Notes under the pieces: generated by a model | What the model was told of the DNA's origin: nothing | The model's database searches: none | The model's input: the letters and a program-made list of their open reading frames with translations, nothing else | Assembly: GCF_022844465.1 (NCBI RefSeq) | Contig: NZ_JALHLP010000001.1 | Coordinates: forward strand, 806,001 to 870,000 | Direction of reading: 5' to 3' | Length of the DNA: 64,000 nucleotides | DNA from: Bradyrhizobium sp. | GTDB taxonomy: Bacteria > Pseudomonadota > Alphaproteobacteria > Rhizobiales > Xanthobacteraceae | Shown here: positions 1 to 10,523 of the stretch, in pieces | How positions within the stretch are numbered: position 1 is the stretch's first letter | How the letters are laid out: each line of letters starts with the position of its first letter | Made by a program: the position numbers and the translations under genes

Positions 1-69
1 GGCGCCATCGGCGATCGCTTCGCGCGAATGCCGGACGTCGGCAACGGCCTCGAACAAATCCCGGGTCAA
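1..69 (-). CDS. 5' end of a gene continuing out of the window, possibly AlkB-like 2OG-Fe(II) dealkylase (partial)
   Basis: Reverse strand from a TTG at 69-67 reads (L/M)TRDLFEAVADVRHSREAIADGA and stays open to the window edge; it starts just downstream of the 2OG oxygenase stop. The AlkB-like N-terminus is a weak resemblance. Confidence 0.35.
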   Translation of the reverse strand, partial: MTRDLFEAVADVRHSREAIADGA

Positions 70-81
70 TTCGCTTCGCCC

Positions 82-828
82 TCACTTGGCATCGTGAAAG
101 ATCACGCCGACGGTATGGCGGTGGCCTGAGCGGATCCGGCTGACGCCATGGCGCAGGTTGACGCGATAGGGACCGCGCGTCCCCTGCACCGGGCGGACAT
201 GCACGGCAAAGGCGACGGCATCACCCTGCGCCAGCGGAACCACCTCGGGCCGCGACTGCATCCGCGGCCGCTGCTCCGTCAACACGAACTCGCCGCCGGT
301 GAAGTCGCGCCCCGGCGCCGACAGCAGGATCGCGACCTGCAGCGGAAACACATGTTCGCCGTAGAGATCCTGGTGCAGGCAATTATAGTCGCCGACGCCA
401 TATTGCAGCAGCAGCGGCGTCGGCCGCGCTTGGCCGGCGTCGTGGCATCGTTTCAGGAACGCCTCGTGCTGCTCGGGATAGCGGATGTCGATCCCCATGG
501 TCTCGTTCCAGCGATTGGCGACGTCACGAAGCCGCGCATAGAGCGCCGGCCGCAGTCGCGCGATCAGGTCGGGCAGCGGATAGGCAAAATACTTGTATTC
601 GCCGCGGCCGAAGCCGTGACGCCCCATCACGATGCGGCTGCGAAACTTCTTGTCGTCGGGATAGAGCGCGGCCAGCGCGGCGCATTATGCAGGCGCGAGA
701 AGCCCCTTCAGCACCGCGCAGCCCTGCGCGTCGAGATCGGCGGTCGCCTGCGCCCAGTCGATCGCCTCGATGCGGGCGGCGATGTCGGAGGATGCGGAAT
801 GGTCCACGTTTCGTGCGGTTGCTTTCAT
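82..828 (-). pseudogene. 2OG-Fe(II) oxygenase with an in-frame TAA (687-685) about one fifth into the reading frame
   Basis: ATG at 828-826 reads MKATARNVDHSASSDIAARIEAIDWAQATADLDAQGCAVLKGLLAPA*CAALAALYPDDKKFRSRIVMGRHGFGRGEYKYF... in one frame to the TGA at 84-82. HQD/H 2OG ligand region (NCLHQDLYGEHVFPLQ ... GHRHTVGVIFHDA) is intact. Confidence 0.7.
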
Positions 829-883
829 GGCGCGCATTCTCGCAAGACATAGACCACTTCGCCACCCGATTTCCGACGATCAC

Positions 884-1003
884 CGTCATTGCGAGCCACC
901 GGGTCGCGCGAATGCGCGCCCGATGACAGGCTCCGCGAAGCAATCCATCGTTCCCCCAAATGCGATATGGATTGCTTCGTCGCTAACGCTCCTCGCAATG
1001 ACG
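884..1003. repeat. Palindromic intergenic repeat, family B (cgtcattgcgag...gaagcaatcca / tggattgcttcg...ctcgcaatgacg)
   Basis: Inverted ends CGTCATTGCGAG/CTCGCAATGACG; related copies at 21273, 30542, 52963 and 54387. Confidence 0.85.
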
Positions 1004-1011
1004 GCGTAACC

Positions 1012-1698
1012 CTAACCCAGCACCGGCATCGTGATCACGTCATAGCCATGGCCGATCTTGCGTTTCAGCACGGGATCTTCCAGCTCGAACTCGAACCGGC
1101 TGGCCGGGCGGATACCGCCCTTGGCTGCAAAAGTGCCGCCGAACATGGCGCAGCCGTCCGGCAGTCCCTTGTCGCCGAAGCCGCCCGCGATCAAATCCCT
1201 TACCGGCAGCATCGCATCGAGCGTTCCTTCCTGGTAGAGCACCCGCGCCCCGTCGATCAGGGCCCAGGAGCGCAGGATCATCCGGTCCCAGTGGGCGATG
1301 ACGTCCTCCAGCTCCCATAACACCGAGGCCATCGGCTTGTCGCACATCTGCTTGGAAACCGTGACGCTGTAGGTCTCAACCTTGCGGTCGGTGTGGTCGG
1401 AACCGCAGCCGACCAGGTTGCGGCCCCGCCAGCCGATCAGCACGAATTCGACCTCGCCGCTGGACTCCTCGCCGGAAACCTCGATGCGGTCGGCCAGCGT
1501 GATCCGCCGCGCTGAGCAGCGGTAGTAGATCGGCGTCGAAGCCGGTCGGGCGACGCCGATCGCTTCCAGTTCGGCGATGTGCTTGTCGCGCGCCACCGGG
1601 TCGCGCCCGGTCCAGCCGGCGATAACGGCCTTGTCGATCGCAAGCGTCAGTGGCGTCGATGCACCCCTGGCTTCGACGGTGAAGTTGAGATCAAACAC
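1012..1698 (-). CDS. DUF2848 family protein
   Basis: 228-aa ORF; MFDLNFTVEARGASTPLTLAIDKAVIAGWTGRD...; overlaps the amidase gene by 8 nt. Confidence 0.75.
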   Translation of the reverse strand: MFDLNFTVEARGASTPLTLAIDKAVIAGWTGRDPVARDKHIAELEAIGVARPASTPIYYRCSARRITLADRIEVSGEESSGEVEFVLIGWRGRNLVGCGSDHTDRKVETYSVTVSKQMCDKPMASVLWELEDVIAHWDRMILRSWALIDGARVLYQEGTLDAMLPVRDLIAGGFGDKGLPDGCAMFGGTFAAKGGIRPASRFEFELEDPVLKRKIGHGYDVITMPVLG

Positions 1699-3040
1699 GG
1701 ATGATGTTCTCCATTCCGGCGGCGAGTTCTAGGATGCGACGATCCGATCCGCCCGCTGCCGCGAGCATCAGGCCGACCGGCGCCTCGCCTTCGCGATGGG
1801 CCGGCAACGAGATCGCGCAGCCGTCGAGCATGTTGATCAGCGTGCAGTTGCGCAGCGAACGCAAATTCTGCGTGGTGAATGCCTTGTCGTCGGCGAGGTC
1901 GGCGATGGCAGGCGGCGTGTTCGCCGTGGTCGGCAGCACCAGCGCATCGTAGGGCGCGATGCGCCTTTCCGTGCGTGCGACGAACGAACGTCTAGCGTTG
2001 AGCAGGTCGATGTAATCGGCGGCGCTGATGGCTTCGCCGCGCAGGATGCGAACGCGAACGCGGGGATCGTAGACGTCGCCATGGCTTGCGATCAGGAAAC
2101 GGTGCCAGGCGTAGCTTTCCGCGGCGGCAAACCCGCCTTTGCTGTTCATGACGGCGACATCGTGGAATTCCGGCACCTCGATCCGTTCGATCGACGCACC
2201 CTGCCGCGCCAGTGCCTCCAGCGCACGCTCGAAGGTTGTCGCGACCGCCTCATCGAGGTCGTCGAGCGCGATCGTGGTCGGCACCGCAAGCCGCATGCCC
2301 CTGACCGGGCGCGGCTGCACCGGCTGCACCGCCTCATGGGCGAGCACGGCATCGAGCACCGCGCAGCAGCCCACGGTGCGCGCCAGCGGCCCGAAACTGT
2401 CCAGCGACGAGGCCAGCGGCACGCCGCCGTCGAGCGGGACGCGGGCTTGCGTCGGCTTGTAGCCGACGATGCCATTATACGCCGCCGGGATCCGGCACGA
2501 TCCGCCGGTATCGGTGCCGAGCGCGCCATGCGCCATGCCGTCGGCGACCGACACCGCCGCGCCCGAGGACGAGCCGCCCGGGACGTGGCCGACGCGGCGG
2601 TTCCAGACACTCTTCGGCGTACCGTAATGCGGATTGATACCGATGCCGGAATAGGCGAACTCGGTCATGTTGGTGCGGCCGATCACGATGAAGCCGGCCT
2701 GGCGCAGCCGCGCCACCACCGGCGCGTCGGCCTCCGCCGGCGCGGAATCCTCCAGCGCGCGGGAGCCGGCGCGGGTCACTTGCCCCCTGATATCGAACAG
2801 ATCCTTGATCGAGACGGGAATGCCGGCATAGGGCGACGGCGCGGCACCCGCCTTGCGCAGCCGGTCCATGGCGTCGGCGGCCTCCAGCGCCGCCGCCTTG
2901 TCGACGCGAACGAAGGCGCGCTGGCCTTCGCCCGCGGGATCGGCGATCGCGGCGAGGCATTGCTCGACCAGCTTGCGGGCGGAAGTCGCGCCGCTGTCGA
3001 GATCGGCTGCCAATGTAGCAAGTGTCGGGGTGTTGGGCAT
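1691..3040 (-). CDS. Amidase (amidase signature family)
   Basis: 449 aa; GGSSSGAAVSVADG and DTGGSCRIPAAYNGIVGYKPT signature motifs. Confidence 0.9.
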   Translation of the reverse strand: MPNTPTLATLAADLDSGATSARKLVEQCLAAIADPAGEGQRAFVRVDKAAALEAADAMDRLRKAGAAPSPYAGIPVSIKDLFDIRGQVTRAGSRALEDSAPAEADAPVVARLRQAGFIVIGRTNMTEFAYSGIGINPHYGTPKSVWNRRVGHVPGGSSSGAAVSVADGMAHGALGTDTGGSCRIPAAYNGIVGYKPTQARVPLDGGVPLASSLDSFGPLARTVGCCAVLDAVLAHEAVQPVQPRPVRGMRLAVPTTIALDDLDEAVATTFERALEALARQGASIERIEVPEFHDVAVMNSKGGFAAAESYAWHRFLIASHGDVYDPRVRVRILRGEAISAADYIDLLNARRSFVARTERRIAPYDALVLPTTANTPPAIADLADDKAFTTQNLRSLRNCTLINMLDGCAISLPAHREGEAPVGLMLAAAGGSDRRILELAAGMENIIRV

Positions 3041-3060
3041 ATCGGCTGTTCGCTCTCTTT

Positions 3061-3384
3061 TTATTCTTTGTCACCGGGTGGGGGTGAAATGTCGAGATCC
3101 AGCAGCGCCGAGCTCAGCGATTTGCCGTGCGCGTCGAGCGCCAGCGACCGCGTCACCCCGCCGCCGAGCGCCTGGTCCATCACGAAGTTCAGCGCGTGCA
3201 GACTTGGCAATTCATAGCGAACCACTTCGCCCCTGACAACGCCGGCGAAATGCGCCTTCACCCGCGCCGCCGTGACCTGCTCGCGCAGCACCGGATAATC
3301 CTTCGCGTCATAGGCGATCACGGAGATATTGGAGATGTTGCCCTTGTCGCCGGTGCGGGAATGGGCGATCGCGCGCAGCTTCAT
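3061..3384 (-). CDS. AtuA-related small protein (C-terminal, ferredoxin-fold-like part of AtuA)
   Basis: Start ATG 3384-3382 gives MKLRAIAHSRTGDKGNISNISVIAYD...; the ORF track start is extended upstream. Confidence 0.75.
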   Translation of the reverse strand: MKLRAIAHSRTGDKGNISNISVIAYDAKDYPVLREQVTAARVKAHFAGVVRGEVVRYELPSLHALNFVMDQALGGGVTRSLALDAHGKSLSSALLDLDISPPPGDKE

Positions 3385-3386
3385 CG

Positions 3387-4727
3387 CTACGCCCCCACGA
3401 AGCGGATCTGCGGCCTGGCCAGTTCGCGCGGCAGCAACACCGAGGCCACCGCGACCACGTCCCGCGCCGATTTCCAAGCCCCGCCACCAGCCGCCGGGCC
3501 GTTGGTATAAAGGGTCTCGACCTCGTTGCCGATCCTGACCGCCTCGCGCAGGCTCTCGGTGCGCCCGGCGACGCGAACCCGCACCTCATAGGGTTCGTTG
3601 GCGCGCGCGGAGACATCGGGCCCATGCAGGGAATCGACGCCGACGAGCTCAAACCGCCATTCACTCGCGGCGACACCGGTCAGCTTCAGCCGCTCGCGGA
3701 CAATCTCCAGCGCCAGCCGCCCGCGTGCCAGGGCGCCCGGGCCGGCGTAGGAAATCTGGCCCTCGCCGATATAGCCGTCGACATAGCCGACCGACACCTT
3801 GAGCGTGTCGGTGCGCTTCGTGCCACGCCCGCCGCTGACGCGAACGCGATCGGGCCCGATCTCCTCGACCTTCACCTGCGAAAAATCGGCGACCACGTCC
3901 GGCTGAAAATATCGGGTGGGGTCATGCACCTCGTACAATAGCTGCTCCTTGCAGGTGCGCGCCGTCACCGCACCGCCGGAACCTGGAACCTTGGTGATGA
4001 CCAGATCGCCGTCCTCGCCGACCTCGCCAATTGGAAAACCGAGCCGCGCGAGATCGGGAACGTCCTTATAGCCGGGATCAGCGAAGTAGCCGCCGGTGAT
4101 CTGGCCGGCGCATTCCAGCAAATGCCCGGCGACCGTGCCCTGCCCGAGCAGGTTCCAGTCATCCATCGACCATCCGAAGGCATGGATCATCGGCGCCAGA
4201 AACAGCGCCGGATCGGACGCGCGCCCGGTAATGACGATGTCGGCGCCCGCCGTCAGCGCCTGCGCCATCGGCTCGGCGCCGAGATAGGCGTTAGCGGACA
4301 ACAGCCGGTTGCCGAGCTGCCGGACCGTGCCCTCGAACTCCATGATCCCGAGATCGCCGTCCTTGCAGGCATCGATCACGTCGTCGCCGACCACGGCGGC
4401 GACCTTCAGCGCGGACAATCCGAGCGACCTGGCGATCTCGGCGGTTTTGCGCGCCGCGGCTTCCGGATTGGCCGCGCCCATATTGGTGACGATCCTGATG
4501 CCCCTGGCGGCGCAGATCGGCAGCACCGCGCGCATCCGCTCCTCAAGCAACGGATCATATCCGCTTTCCGGATTCTTCATCCGCGCCTGCTGCGCCAGCG
4601 CCACCGTTCGCTCGCCCAGGCATTCGAACACGAGGTATTGAATCTCGCCTTTTTCGGCGAGCTCGATCGCGGGCTCGATGCGATCGCCGGAATAACCGGC
4701 GCCGGACCCTATTCGGATCGTTCGCAC
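3387..4727 (-). CDS. Acyclic terpene utilization AtuA family protein (DUF1446), large part
   Basis: 446 aa; MRTIRIGSGAGYSGDRIEPAIELAEKGEIQYLVFECLGERTVALAQ... typical of the AtuA/DUF1446 family. Confidence 0.85.
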   Translation of the reverse strand: MRTIRIGSGAGYSGDRIEPAIELAEKGEIQYLVFECLGERTVALAQQARMKNPESGYDPLLEERMRAVLPICAARGIRIVTNMGAANPEAAARKTAEIARSLGLSALKVAAVVGDDVIDACKDGDLGIMEFEGTVRQLGNRLLSANAYLGAEPMAQALTAGADIVITGRASDPALFLAPMIHAFGWSMDDWNLLGQGTVAGHLLECAGQITGGYFADPGYKDVPDLARLGFPIGEVGEDGDLVITKVPGSGGAVTARTCKEQLLYEVHDPTRYFQPDVVADFSQVKVEEIGPDRVRVSGGRGTKRTDTLKVSVGYVDGYIGEGQISYAGPGALARGRLALEIVRERLKLTGVAASEWRFELVGVDSLHGPDVSARANEPYEVRVRVAGRTESLREAVRIGNEVETLYTNGPAAGGGAWKSARDVVAVASVLLPRELARPQIRFVGA

Positions 4728-4932
4728 GTTGTCTCCATCGTCCCCGCCGACCGGTCGCGTGTCGCACCAAGAAATACCCTAGCGCGGAAAATCGCCGGCA
4801 TACAAGCGCTGTGGCCCACAGGATGCGGCCATGCGACAGCGCCGCTGGACCGTTGACCGGGAATAGTCAATTGTCGCATCAAGATCATGGAAACGCGGGC
4901 CGACGCCCGTATCTCAGGGAGGAGTGGCCGAA

Positions 4933-5346
4933 ATGGCGGAGCCCGCGCGCGCTAAACCAAAACCGACGCCGGAGACCCAGCATTTCTGGGACGGCACCAG
5001 GGGTGGGGAGCTGCGCCTGCAGCGCTGCGACGCCTGCGCCAACGTCTATTTCCCGCCGCGGCCGTTCTGCCCCTCCTGCGCCTCACGCAAGGTCTCGGTG
5101 TTCAAGGCGAGCGGCAAGGGCAAGCTCTACAGCTATGTCATCAACCACCGCCCGGCGGCCCCCGGTTTCACCCCGCCCTACGCCATCGCCATCGTTGAAC
5201 TCGACGAGGGTCCGCGGATGATGAGCAACATCGTCGACTGCCCGCAGACGCCCGAGGCGCTCGAACTCGACATGAAGCTCGAGGTCGCGTTCGAGAAGCT
5301 CGACGATGCGATCACCCTCCCCCAGTTCCGTCCGGCGAAGGGCTAG
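4933..5346 (+). CDS. Zn-ribbon/OB-fold (DUF35) acyl-CoA-binding protein, thiolase partner
   Basis: LQRCDACANVYFPPRPFCPSC zinc ribbon followed by an OB fold; 5 nt upstream of the thiolase start. Confidence 0.85.
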   Translation: MAEPARAKPKPTPETQHFWDGTRGGELRLQRCDACANVYFPPRPFCPSCASRKVSVFKASGKGKLYSYVINHRPAAPGFTPPYAIAIVELDEGPRMMSNIVDCPQTPEALELDMKLEVAFEKLDDAITLPQFRPAKG

Positions 5347-5351
5347 GCACC

Positions 5352-6491
5352 ATGCGCAAGAACGCAGTCGCCGTCGTCGGCGCAGCCGAGACCACTGAGC
5401 TCGGCGTCATTCCGAACGTGTCGCAGATCCAGCTCCACGCCGATGCGGCGCTCAACGCCATCGCCGACGCCGGACTGAAGCTGTCCGACATCGACGGCAT
5501 CGCCACCGCGGTCGAGACCCCGCAGCAGATCGCCCATTACCTCGGCATCACGCCGACCTGGGTCGACGGCACCTCGGTCGGCGGCTGTTCGTTCATGCTG
5601 CATGTCCGCCACGCCGCGGCCGCGATCGAGGCCGGGCTGTGCAAGACCGTGCTGATCACGCATGCCGAAAGCGGCAAGTCGATGATCGGCAAGCAGCCGC
5701 GCTCGACGCCGCCTGACAGCCTGAACGGCCAGTTCGAGTCGCCGTTCGGCGTCTACGGCCCGCCCAGCATGTTTCCGATTCCCGTGCTGCGCTACATGAA
5801 GACCTACGGCATCACCCATGAGCAGATCGCCATGGTCGCCGTGGTGCAGCGGGAGTGGGCCGCGAAGAATCCGCGCGCCACCATGAAGACGCCGATCACG
5901 GTCGAGGACGTGCTGAATTCGCGGATGATCGCCTACCCGTTCCGCATCCTGCAATGCTGTCTCGTCACCGACGGCGGCGGCGCGCTGATCCTGACCTCGG
6001 CCGATCGCGCCAGAGACTTTCCAAGAAAGCCGGTTTACATCGCGGGCACCGGCGAGAGCGTGGAAACGCCGATGGTCAGCCAGATGGCGACCTTCAACTC
6101 CTCGCGCGCCTTCAAGGTTGCGGGGCCGGCCGCGTTCAGGGAAGCGGGCATCGCCCACAAGGACGTCGATCATCTGATGGTCTACGACGCTTTCGCGCAT
6201 CTGCCGCTCTACGGCCTCGGCGATCTCGGCTTCATGCCGCATGAGGAGACCGGCAAGTTCATCGCCGACGGCCACACCCGCCCCGGCGGCAAGCTGCCGC
6301 TCAACACCAATGGCGGCGGCCTGAGCTACATGCATTCCGGCATGTACGGCATGTACGCGCTGCAGGAGAGCGTGCGGCAGATGCGCGGCATCGCGCCGGC
6401 GCAGGTCAAGGACGCCAAAATCTCGGTCTGCCACGGCGTCGGCGGCATGTTCGCTGCATCAGGCACGATCATCTTTACGAACGAGAAGTAA
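5352..6491 (+). CDS. Thiolase family / acetyl-CoA acetyltransferase (SCP2-thiolase-like)
   Basis: 379 aa; candidate nucleophile Cys in DGTSVGGCSFML and C-terminal CHGVGG motif. Confidence 0.85.
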   Translation: MRKNAVAVVGAAETTELGVIPNVSQIQLHADAALNAIADAGLKLSDIDGIATAVETPQQIAHYLGITPTWVDGTSVGGCSFMLHVRHAAAAIEAGLCKTVLITHAESGKSMIGKQPRSTPPDSLNGQFESPFGVYGPPSMFPIPVLRYMKTYGITHEQIAMVAVVQREWAAKNPRATMKTPITVEDVLNSRMIAYPFRILQCCLVTDGGGALILTSADRARDFPRKPVYIAGTGESVETPMVSQMATFNSSRAFKVAGPAAFREAGIAHKDVDHLMVYDAFAHLPLYGLGDLGFMPHEETGKFIADGHTRPGGKLPLNTNGGGLSYMHSGMYGMYALQESVRQMRGIAPAQVKDAKISVCHGVGGMFAASGTIIFTNEK

Positions 6492-6500
6492 TCACCTTTC

Positions 6501-6578
6501 GTCATTCCGGGGCGCGCGAAGCGCGAACCCGGAATCTCGAGATTCCGGGTCTGGTCCTTCGGACCATCCCGGAATGAC
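6501..6578. repeat. Palindromic intergenic repeat, family A (cgtcattccgg...ggaatctcgagattcc...ccggaatgacg)
   Basis: Inverted ends plus central GGAATCTCGAGATTCC palindrome; copies at 12107, 18043, 44072, 51782 and 59265. Confidence 0.9.
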
Positions 6579-6598
6579 CAAGACAACAGGAGAACCCC

Positions 6599-7513
6599 AT
6601 GGCGAAATCATTGCAAGACAAGGTCATCGTCGTCACCGGCGCGGGCCGCGGCATCGGGCGCGAGATCGCGCTGCTCTGCGCGGCGGAAGGCGCCAAGGTC
6701 GTCGTCAACGATCCCGGCGTCGCCGCTGACGGCGCCGGTTCGAGCGCTGCTCCCGCCGAGGAAGTAGTCGAGGAGATCAAGAAGCGCGGCGGCACCGCGG
6801 TCCCCAACTTCGAGTCGGTGGCGGAAGCAATCCCCGCGAGCAAGATCGTGAAGACCGCGACTGATCATTTTGGCCGCCTCGACGGCGTGGTCAACAATGC
6901 CGGCATTCTGCGCGACATGATCTTCCACAAGATGAGCGTGGAGGCCTTCGAGGCCGTCATCAAGGTCCACCTGATGGGCTCGTTCTACGTTTCCCACGCC
7001 GCCGCAAGGCTGTTCCGCGAGCAGGAAAGCGGCTCGTTCGTGCACTTCACCTCGACTTCGGGCCTGATCGGCAATTTCGGCCAGGCCAACTACGCCGCTG
7101 CCAAGCTCGGCATCGTCGGCCTGTCGAAGTCGATCGCGCTGGACATGGGCCGCTTCAACGTGCGCTCCAACTGTGTTTCGCCGTTCGCCTGGACCCGGAT
7201 GATCGGCACGATCCCGACCGAGACGGAGGCCGAGAAGGCGCGGGTCGAGAAGATCAAGCAGATGGGCCCGGAGAAGATCGCGCCGATGTGTGCCTTTCTG
7301 CTCAGCGACGCCGCCAAGGACGTCAGCGGGCAGATCTTCGGCGTGCGGATGAACGAGATCTTCCTGTTCAGCCAGAACCGACCGCTGCGCTCGGTGCAGC
7401 GCAGCGAAGGCTGGACGCCGCAGACCATCGCCGAGCACGCCATGCCAGCGCTGAAGGGATCGTTCTACAAGCTCGACCGCTCTGCGGACATTTTCCCGTG
7501 GGATCCGGTCTGA
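6599..7513 (+). CDS. SDR family oxidoreductase, (3R)-hydroxyacyl-CoA dehydrogenase-like
   Basis: 304 aa; VTGAGRGIGREIA cofactor motif, NNAGILRD, YAAAK active site. Confidence 0.85.
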   Translation: MAKSLQDKVIVVTGAGRGIGREIALLCAAEGAKVVVNDPGVAADGAGSSAAPAEEVVEEIKKRGGTAVPNFESVAEAIPASKIVKTATDHFGRLDGVVNNAGILRDMIFHKMSVEAFEAVIKVHLMGSFYVSHAAARLFREQESGSFVHFTSTSGLIGNFGQANYAAAKLGIVGLSKSIALDMGRFNVRSNCVSPFAWTRMIGTIPTETEAEKARVEKIKQMGPEKIAPMCAFLLSDAAKDVSGQIFGVRMNEIFLFSQNRPLRSVQRSEGWTPQTIAEHAMPALKGSFYKLDRSADIFPWDPV

Positions 7514-7524
7514 GGTCGCGAAGG

Positions 7525-7580
7525 GCGAGTGGCGAATAGCGAATGGTCCTTCCATTCGCCATTCGCCATTCGCTACTCAC
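7525..7580. repeat. Inverted repeat with GAATGGCGA-type microrepeats between convergent genes
   Basis: gcgagtggcgaatagcgaatgg tccttt-like spacer ccattcgccattcgccattcgctactcac. Confidence 0.75.
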
Positions 7581-7588
7581 GTTCTTTG

Positions 7589-10399
7589 CTATCCGCTGTT
7601 CCTCAAGCCCGCTGAGATCCCATTGATGGTGATCTGGATGCCGCGCAGCACCGCCTCATCGGGGTTCTGCGCGCGGTGCTCCTTCAGCAATTCCACCTGC
7701 ACGTGGTTGAGCGGGTCGAGATAGGGGAAGCGGTTGCGGATCGAGCGTTCCAGCAGCCGGTTGCCCTGCAGCAATCGCTCGTGCCCCATGATGTCAAGCA
7801 ACGTCTCGATCGAGGCGTGCCATTCGCGCCGGATACGGCCAAAAATGCTTTCGCGCAGGGCGACGTCAGGCACCAGTTCGGCATAGCGCGAGGCAATCGC
7901 AATCGAGCTCTTGGCCAGCACCATGTCCATGTTCGACAGCAGCGTGCGGAAGAACGGCCACTCGCGATAGAGTTCGCGCAGGAACGGCATGCCCTTGTCC
8001 GGGTTGGCGGCGATCCAGGCTTCGACCGCGGAGCCGAAGCCGTACCAGCCCGGCAGCATCAGGCGGCATTGCGCCCAGCTGAACACCCAGGGAATGGCGC
8101 GCAGATCCTCGATCTCTCGGGTCTTCTTGCGTGAGGCCGGACGGCTTCCGATGTTCAGCGTGGCGATCTCGGTGATGACGGTGGAGGACCAGAAGTAGTC
8201 GGCGAAACCCTCGGTTTCATAGACCAGCCCGCGATAGGCCTTGAAGGCCAGCGCCGACAACTGTTCCATCGCCTCCAGATATTCGGCGCGCGGCGCGCTA
8301 TGCCGGGGCTGCAGCAAGCTTGCCTCCAGCGTCGCCGCGGCGAGAATCTCAAGATTGCTGCGACCGACTTCGGCGTTGGAGTATTTGCTGGAGATGATCT
8401 CGCCCTGCTCGGTGATCCGGATCTGGCCGTCTACCGCGCCGCCGGGCTGGGCGATAATGGCGTCATAGCTCGGCCCGCCGCCACGGCCGACCGAGCCGCC
8501 GCGGCCGTGGAACAGCCGAAGCCGCACGCCATGTCGCTTGAATACCTCGACCAGTTCGATCTCGGCCTTGTAAAGCTCCCAGCCCGAGGTGACGAAACCG
8601 CCGTCCTTGTTGCTGTCGGAATAGCCCAGCATCACCTCCTGGACCGCGCCGCGGCTGTCGACCAGCTTGCGGTAGTCGTGCAACGACAGCATGCGATCCA
8701 TGATGCTGCTCGACGCCTGCAGATCCTCGATGGTCTCGAACAGCGGCACGATATTGATCGCGCTGCGGCCCGAGGGATGGATGAGGCCGGCTTCCTTCAG
8801 CAGCAGCGCAACCTCGAGCATGTCGGACATGCCCTTGCACATGGAGATGATGCATTGGGGAATGGCGTTGCCGCCGAATTTGGCGTGGGCCTCGGCCGCC
8901 GTGTGGAACAAAGCGAGCTCGCCTTGCGTTTCCTCGCTGTACTTCACGAACGTCGACGTCAGCGGCCGCGCGTTGCCCAGTTCCTTTGCGAGCAGCGCAA
9001 CGCGGGCCTCTTCGCTCAGCGACAGATAGGACATCCCGGGCATCGCCGCGTCGATCAACTCCGCGACGGTGCGTTCATGCACGGCGGAGTTTTGCCGGAT
9101 ATCCAGCCGTGCGAGGTAGAAGCCGAAGCAATCCACGGCGCGGCGCAACAGCCGCAGCCGCCCGCGCGCGATCACGCCCGAATTGTTCGCGATCAGCGAG
9201 CGATAGAGAATGTCCAGATCAGCCTTGAACTCCGCGACATCGGCATAAGGAGCGGCTTCGCCGACCGGCCGCCGGGTGATTCCGACATCCAGCCTCAGCG
9301 CGGTCGCGGTGAGCCGGGCATAGATGCCGGATACCGCGAGTCGGTACGGCTCGCCGCTTCGATGCGGCGACTTGTCCGGCGAGCGCTCGGCGAGCGCGCG
9401 CAAATCCTTCGAGACATCGGCAAGATGCGCGGCGAGCGACAGTTCGGAACCGAGCACGTGCAGCTCCTCGAGATAGAAGCGCAGCACCCGGCTCGACTGC
9501 AGCCCGAGCGTGCCGCGCATCACGTCCGCCGTGACGAACGGGTTGCCGTCGCGGTCGCCGCCGATCCAGCTTCCCATCCGCAGGAACGACGCCAGTTCGC
9601 CCCCTGCCGCGCCCTCGCCCTCGTTCAGCTCGTCCTCCAGCGCGCAATGCAGCCGCGGCACCTCGCGCAGGAAGGTGTAATCGTAGAATGACAGGCCGTT
9701 GGCGACCTCATCGAGCACGGTCAGCTTGGTCCGGCGCAGCAGGTTGGTCTGCCACAGCGTCAGCACGGCGCGGCGCAGCTGCTCGTCGCTGGCCGCGTTT
9801 TCCTCCGGCGTCAGCTGCACCCGCTCGCGTCGGTCCAGCAACGCCGCGATCTCCATCTCGCGGTCGATCGTGCTCTTGCGGCGCACTTCGGTGGGATGCG
9901 CGGTCAGGACCGGGCTGACCAGGGCTCCCGCGAAGAATTTCCGCAGATCGGCCGCGCTGAAGCCCGCCCCGCGCGCATGCGCCAGCGTCAAGGGCAGCGT
10001 GCCCGGACGCGGCGTGCCGCCGGCCGTCGCGCGCGCCCGCATCTGCCGGATGTTGTTCTGGTCCTCGGCGATATTGGCGAGATGCGAGAAATAGCTGAAG
10101 GCGCGGACGATCCGCACGGTCTGGCTGGTCGACATGCTGTCGAGGATCAGTTCCAGCTCCCGCCGCGCCTGGCTGTCCTCGTCGCGATGGAACCTGATCG
10201 AGGTCTGCCTGATGCGCTCCACCAGGTCGAACACCTCGGCGCCCTCCTGGTCGCGCACGGTGTCGCCGAGGATGCGACCGAGCAGCCGGATGTCGGTCCG
10301 CAGCCGCGCGTCTTCCTCCAGCGCCAGCGCCTCCTCGCTGCGATGGGACCGATCCTCGGGTCCGGATGGCAATATGGAGGGCACGATCTGGGAAGACAT
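7589..10399 (-). CDS. ppc: Phosphoenolpyruvate carboxylase
   Basis: 936 aa; [28 protein letters not shown] and [19 protein letters not shown] motifs. Confidence 0.97.
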   Translation of the reverse strand: MSSQIVPSILPSGPEDRSHRSEEALALEEDARLRTDIRLLGRILGDTVRDQEGAEVFDLVERIRQTSIRFHRDEDSQARRELELILDSMSTSQTVRIVRAFSYFSHLANIAEDQNNIRQMRARATAGGTPRPGTLPLTLAHARGAGFSAADLRKFFAGALVSPVLTAHPTEVRRKSTIDREMEIAALLDRRERVQLTPEENAASDEQLRRAVLTLWQTNLLRRTKLTVLDEVANGLSFYDYTFLREVPRLHCALEDELNEGEGAAGGELASFLRMGSWIGGDRDGNPFVTADVMRGTLGLQSSRVLRFYLEELHVLGSELSLAAHLADVSKDLRALAERSPDKSPHRSGEPYRLAVSGIYARLTATALRLDVGITRRPVGEAAPYADVAEFKADLDILYRSLIANNSGVIARGRLRLLRRAVDCFGFYLARLDIRQNSAVHERTVAELIDAAMPGMSYLSLSEEARVALLAKELGNARPLTSTFVKYSEETQGELALFHTAAEAHAKFGGNAIPQCIISMCKGMSDMLEVALLLKEAGLIHPSGRSAINIVPLFETIEDLQASSSIMDRMLSLHDYRKLVDSRGAVQEVMLGYSDSNKDGGFVTSGWELYKAEIELVEVFKRHGVRLRLFHGRGGSVGRGGGPSYDAIIAQPGGAVDGQIRITEQGEIISSKYSNAEVGRSNLEILAAATLEASLLQPRHSAPRAEYLEAMEQLSALAFKAYRGLVYETEGFADYFWSSTVITEIATLNIGSRPASRKKTREIEDLRAIPWVFSWAQCRLMLPGWYGFGSAVEAWIAANPDKGMPFLRELYREWPFFRTLLSNMDMVLAKSSIAIASRYAELVPDVALRESIFGRIRREWHASIETLLDIMGHERLLQGNRLLERSIRNRFPYLDPLNHVQVELLKEHRAQNPDEAVLRGIQITINGISAGLRNSG

Positions 10400-10523
10400 G
10401 GCTTGGCTACCTCAGAAATGGCCCCGGCGGTTCCGAGTGTGCAACTTTCTTGCCGCAGTGCAAGGTAAAGATGTGAGACACCGTTCTCGCCGCCACTGCA
10501 GGCGTTGCGGCGACCGCAGCCCG

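Noticed and set aside
8300-9691. 463-aa plus-strand ORF opposite ppc
   Set aside because: Antisense to conserved PEP carboxylase coding sequence; low-complexity composition typical of a high-GC shadow frame.
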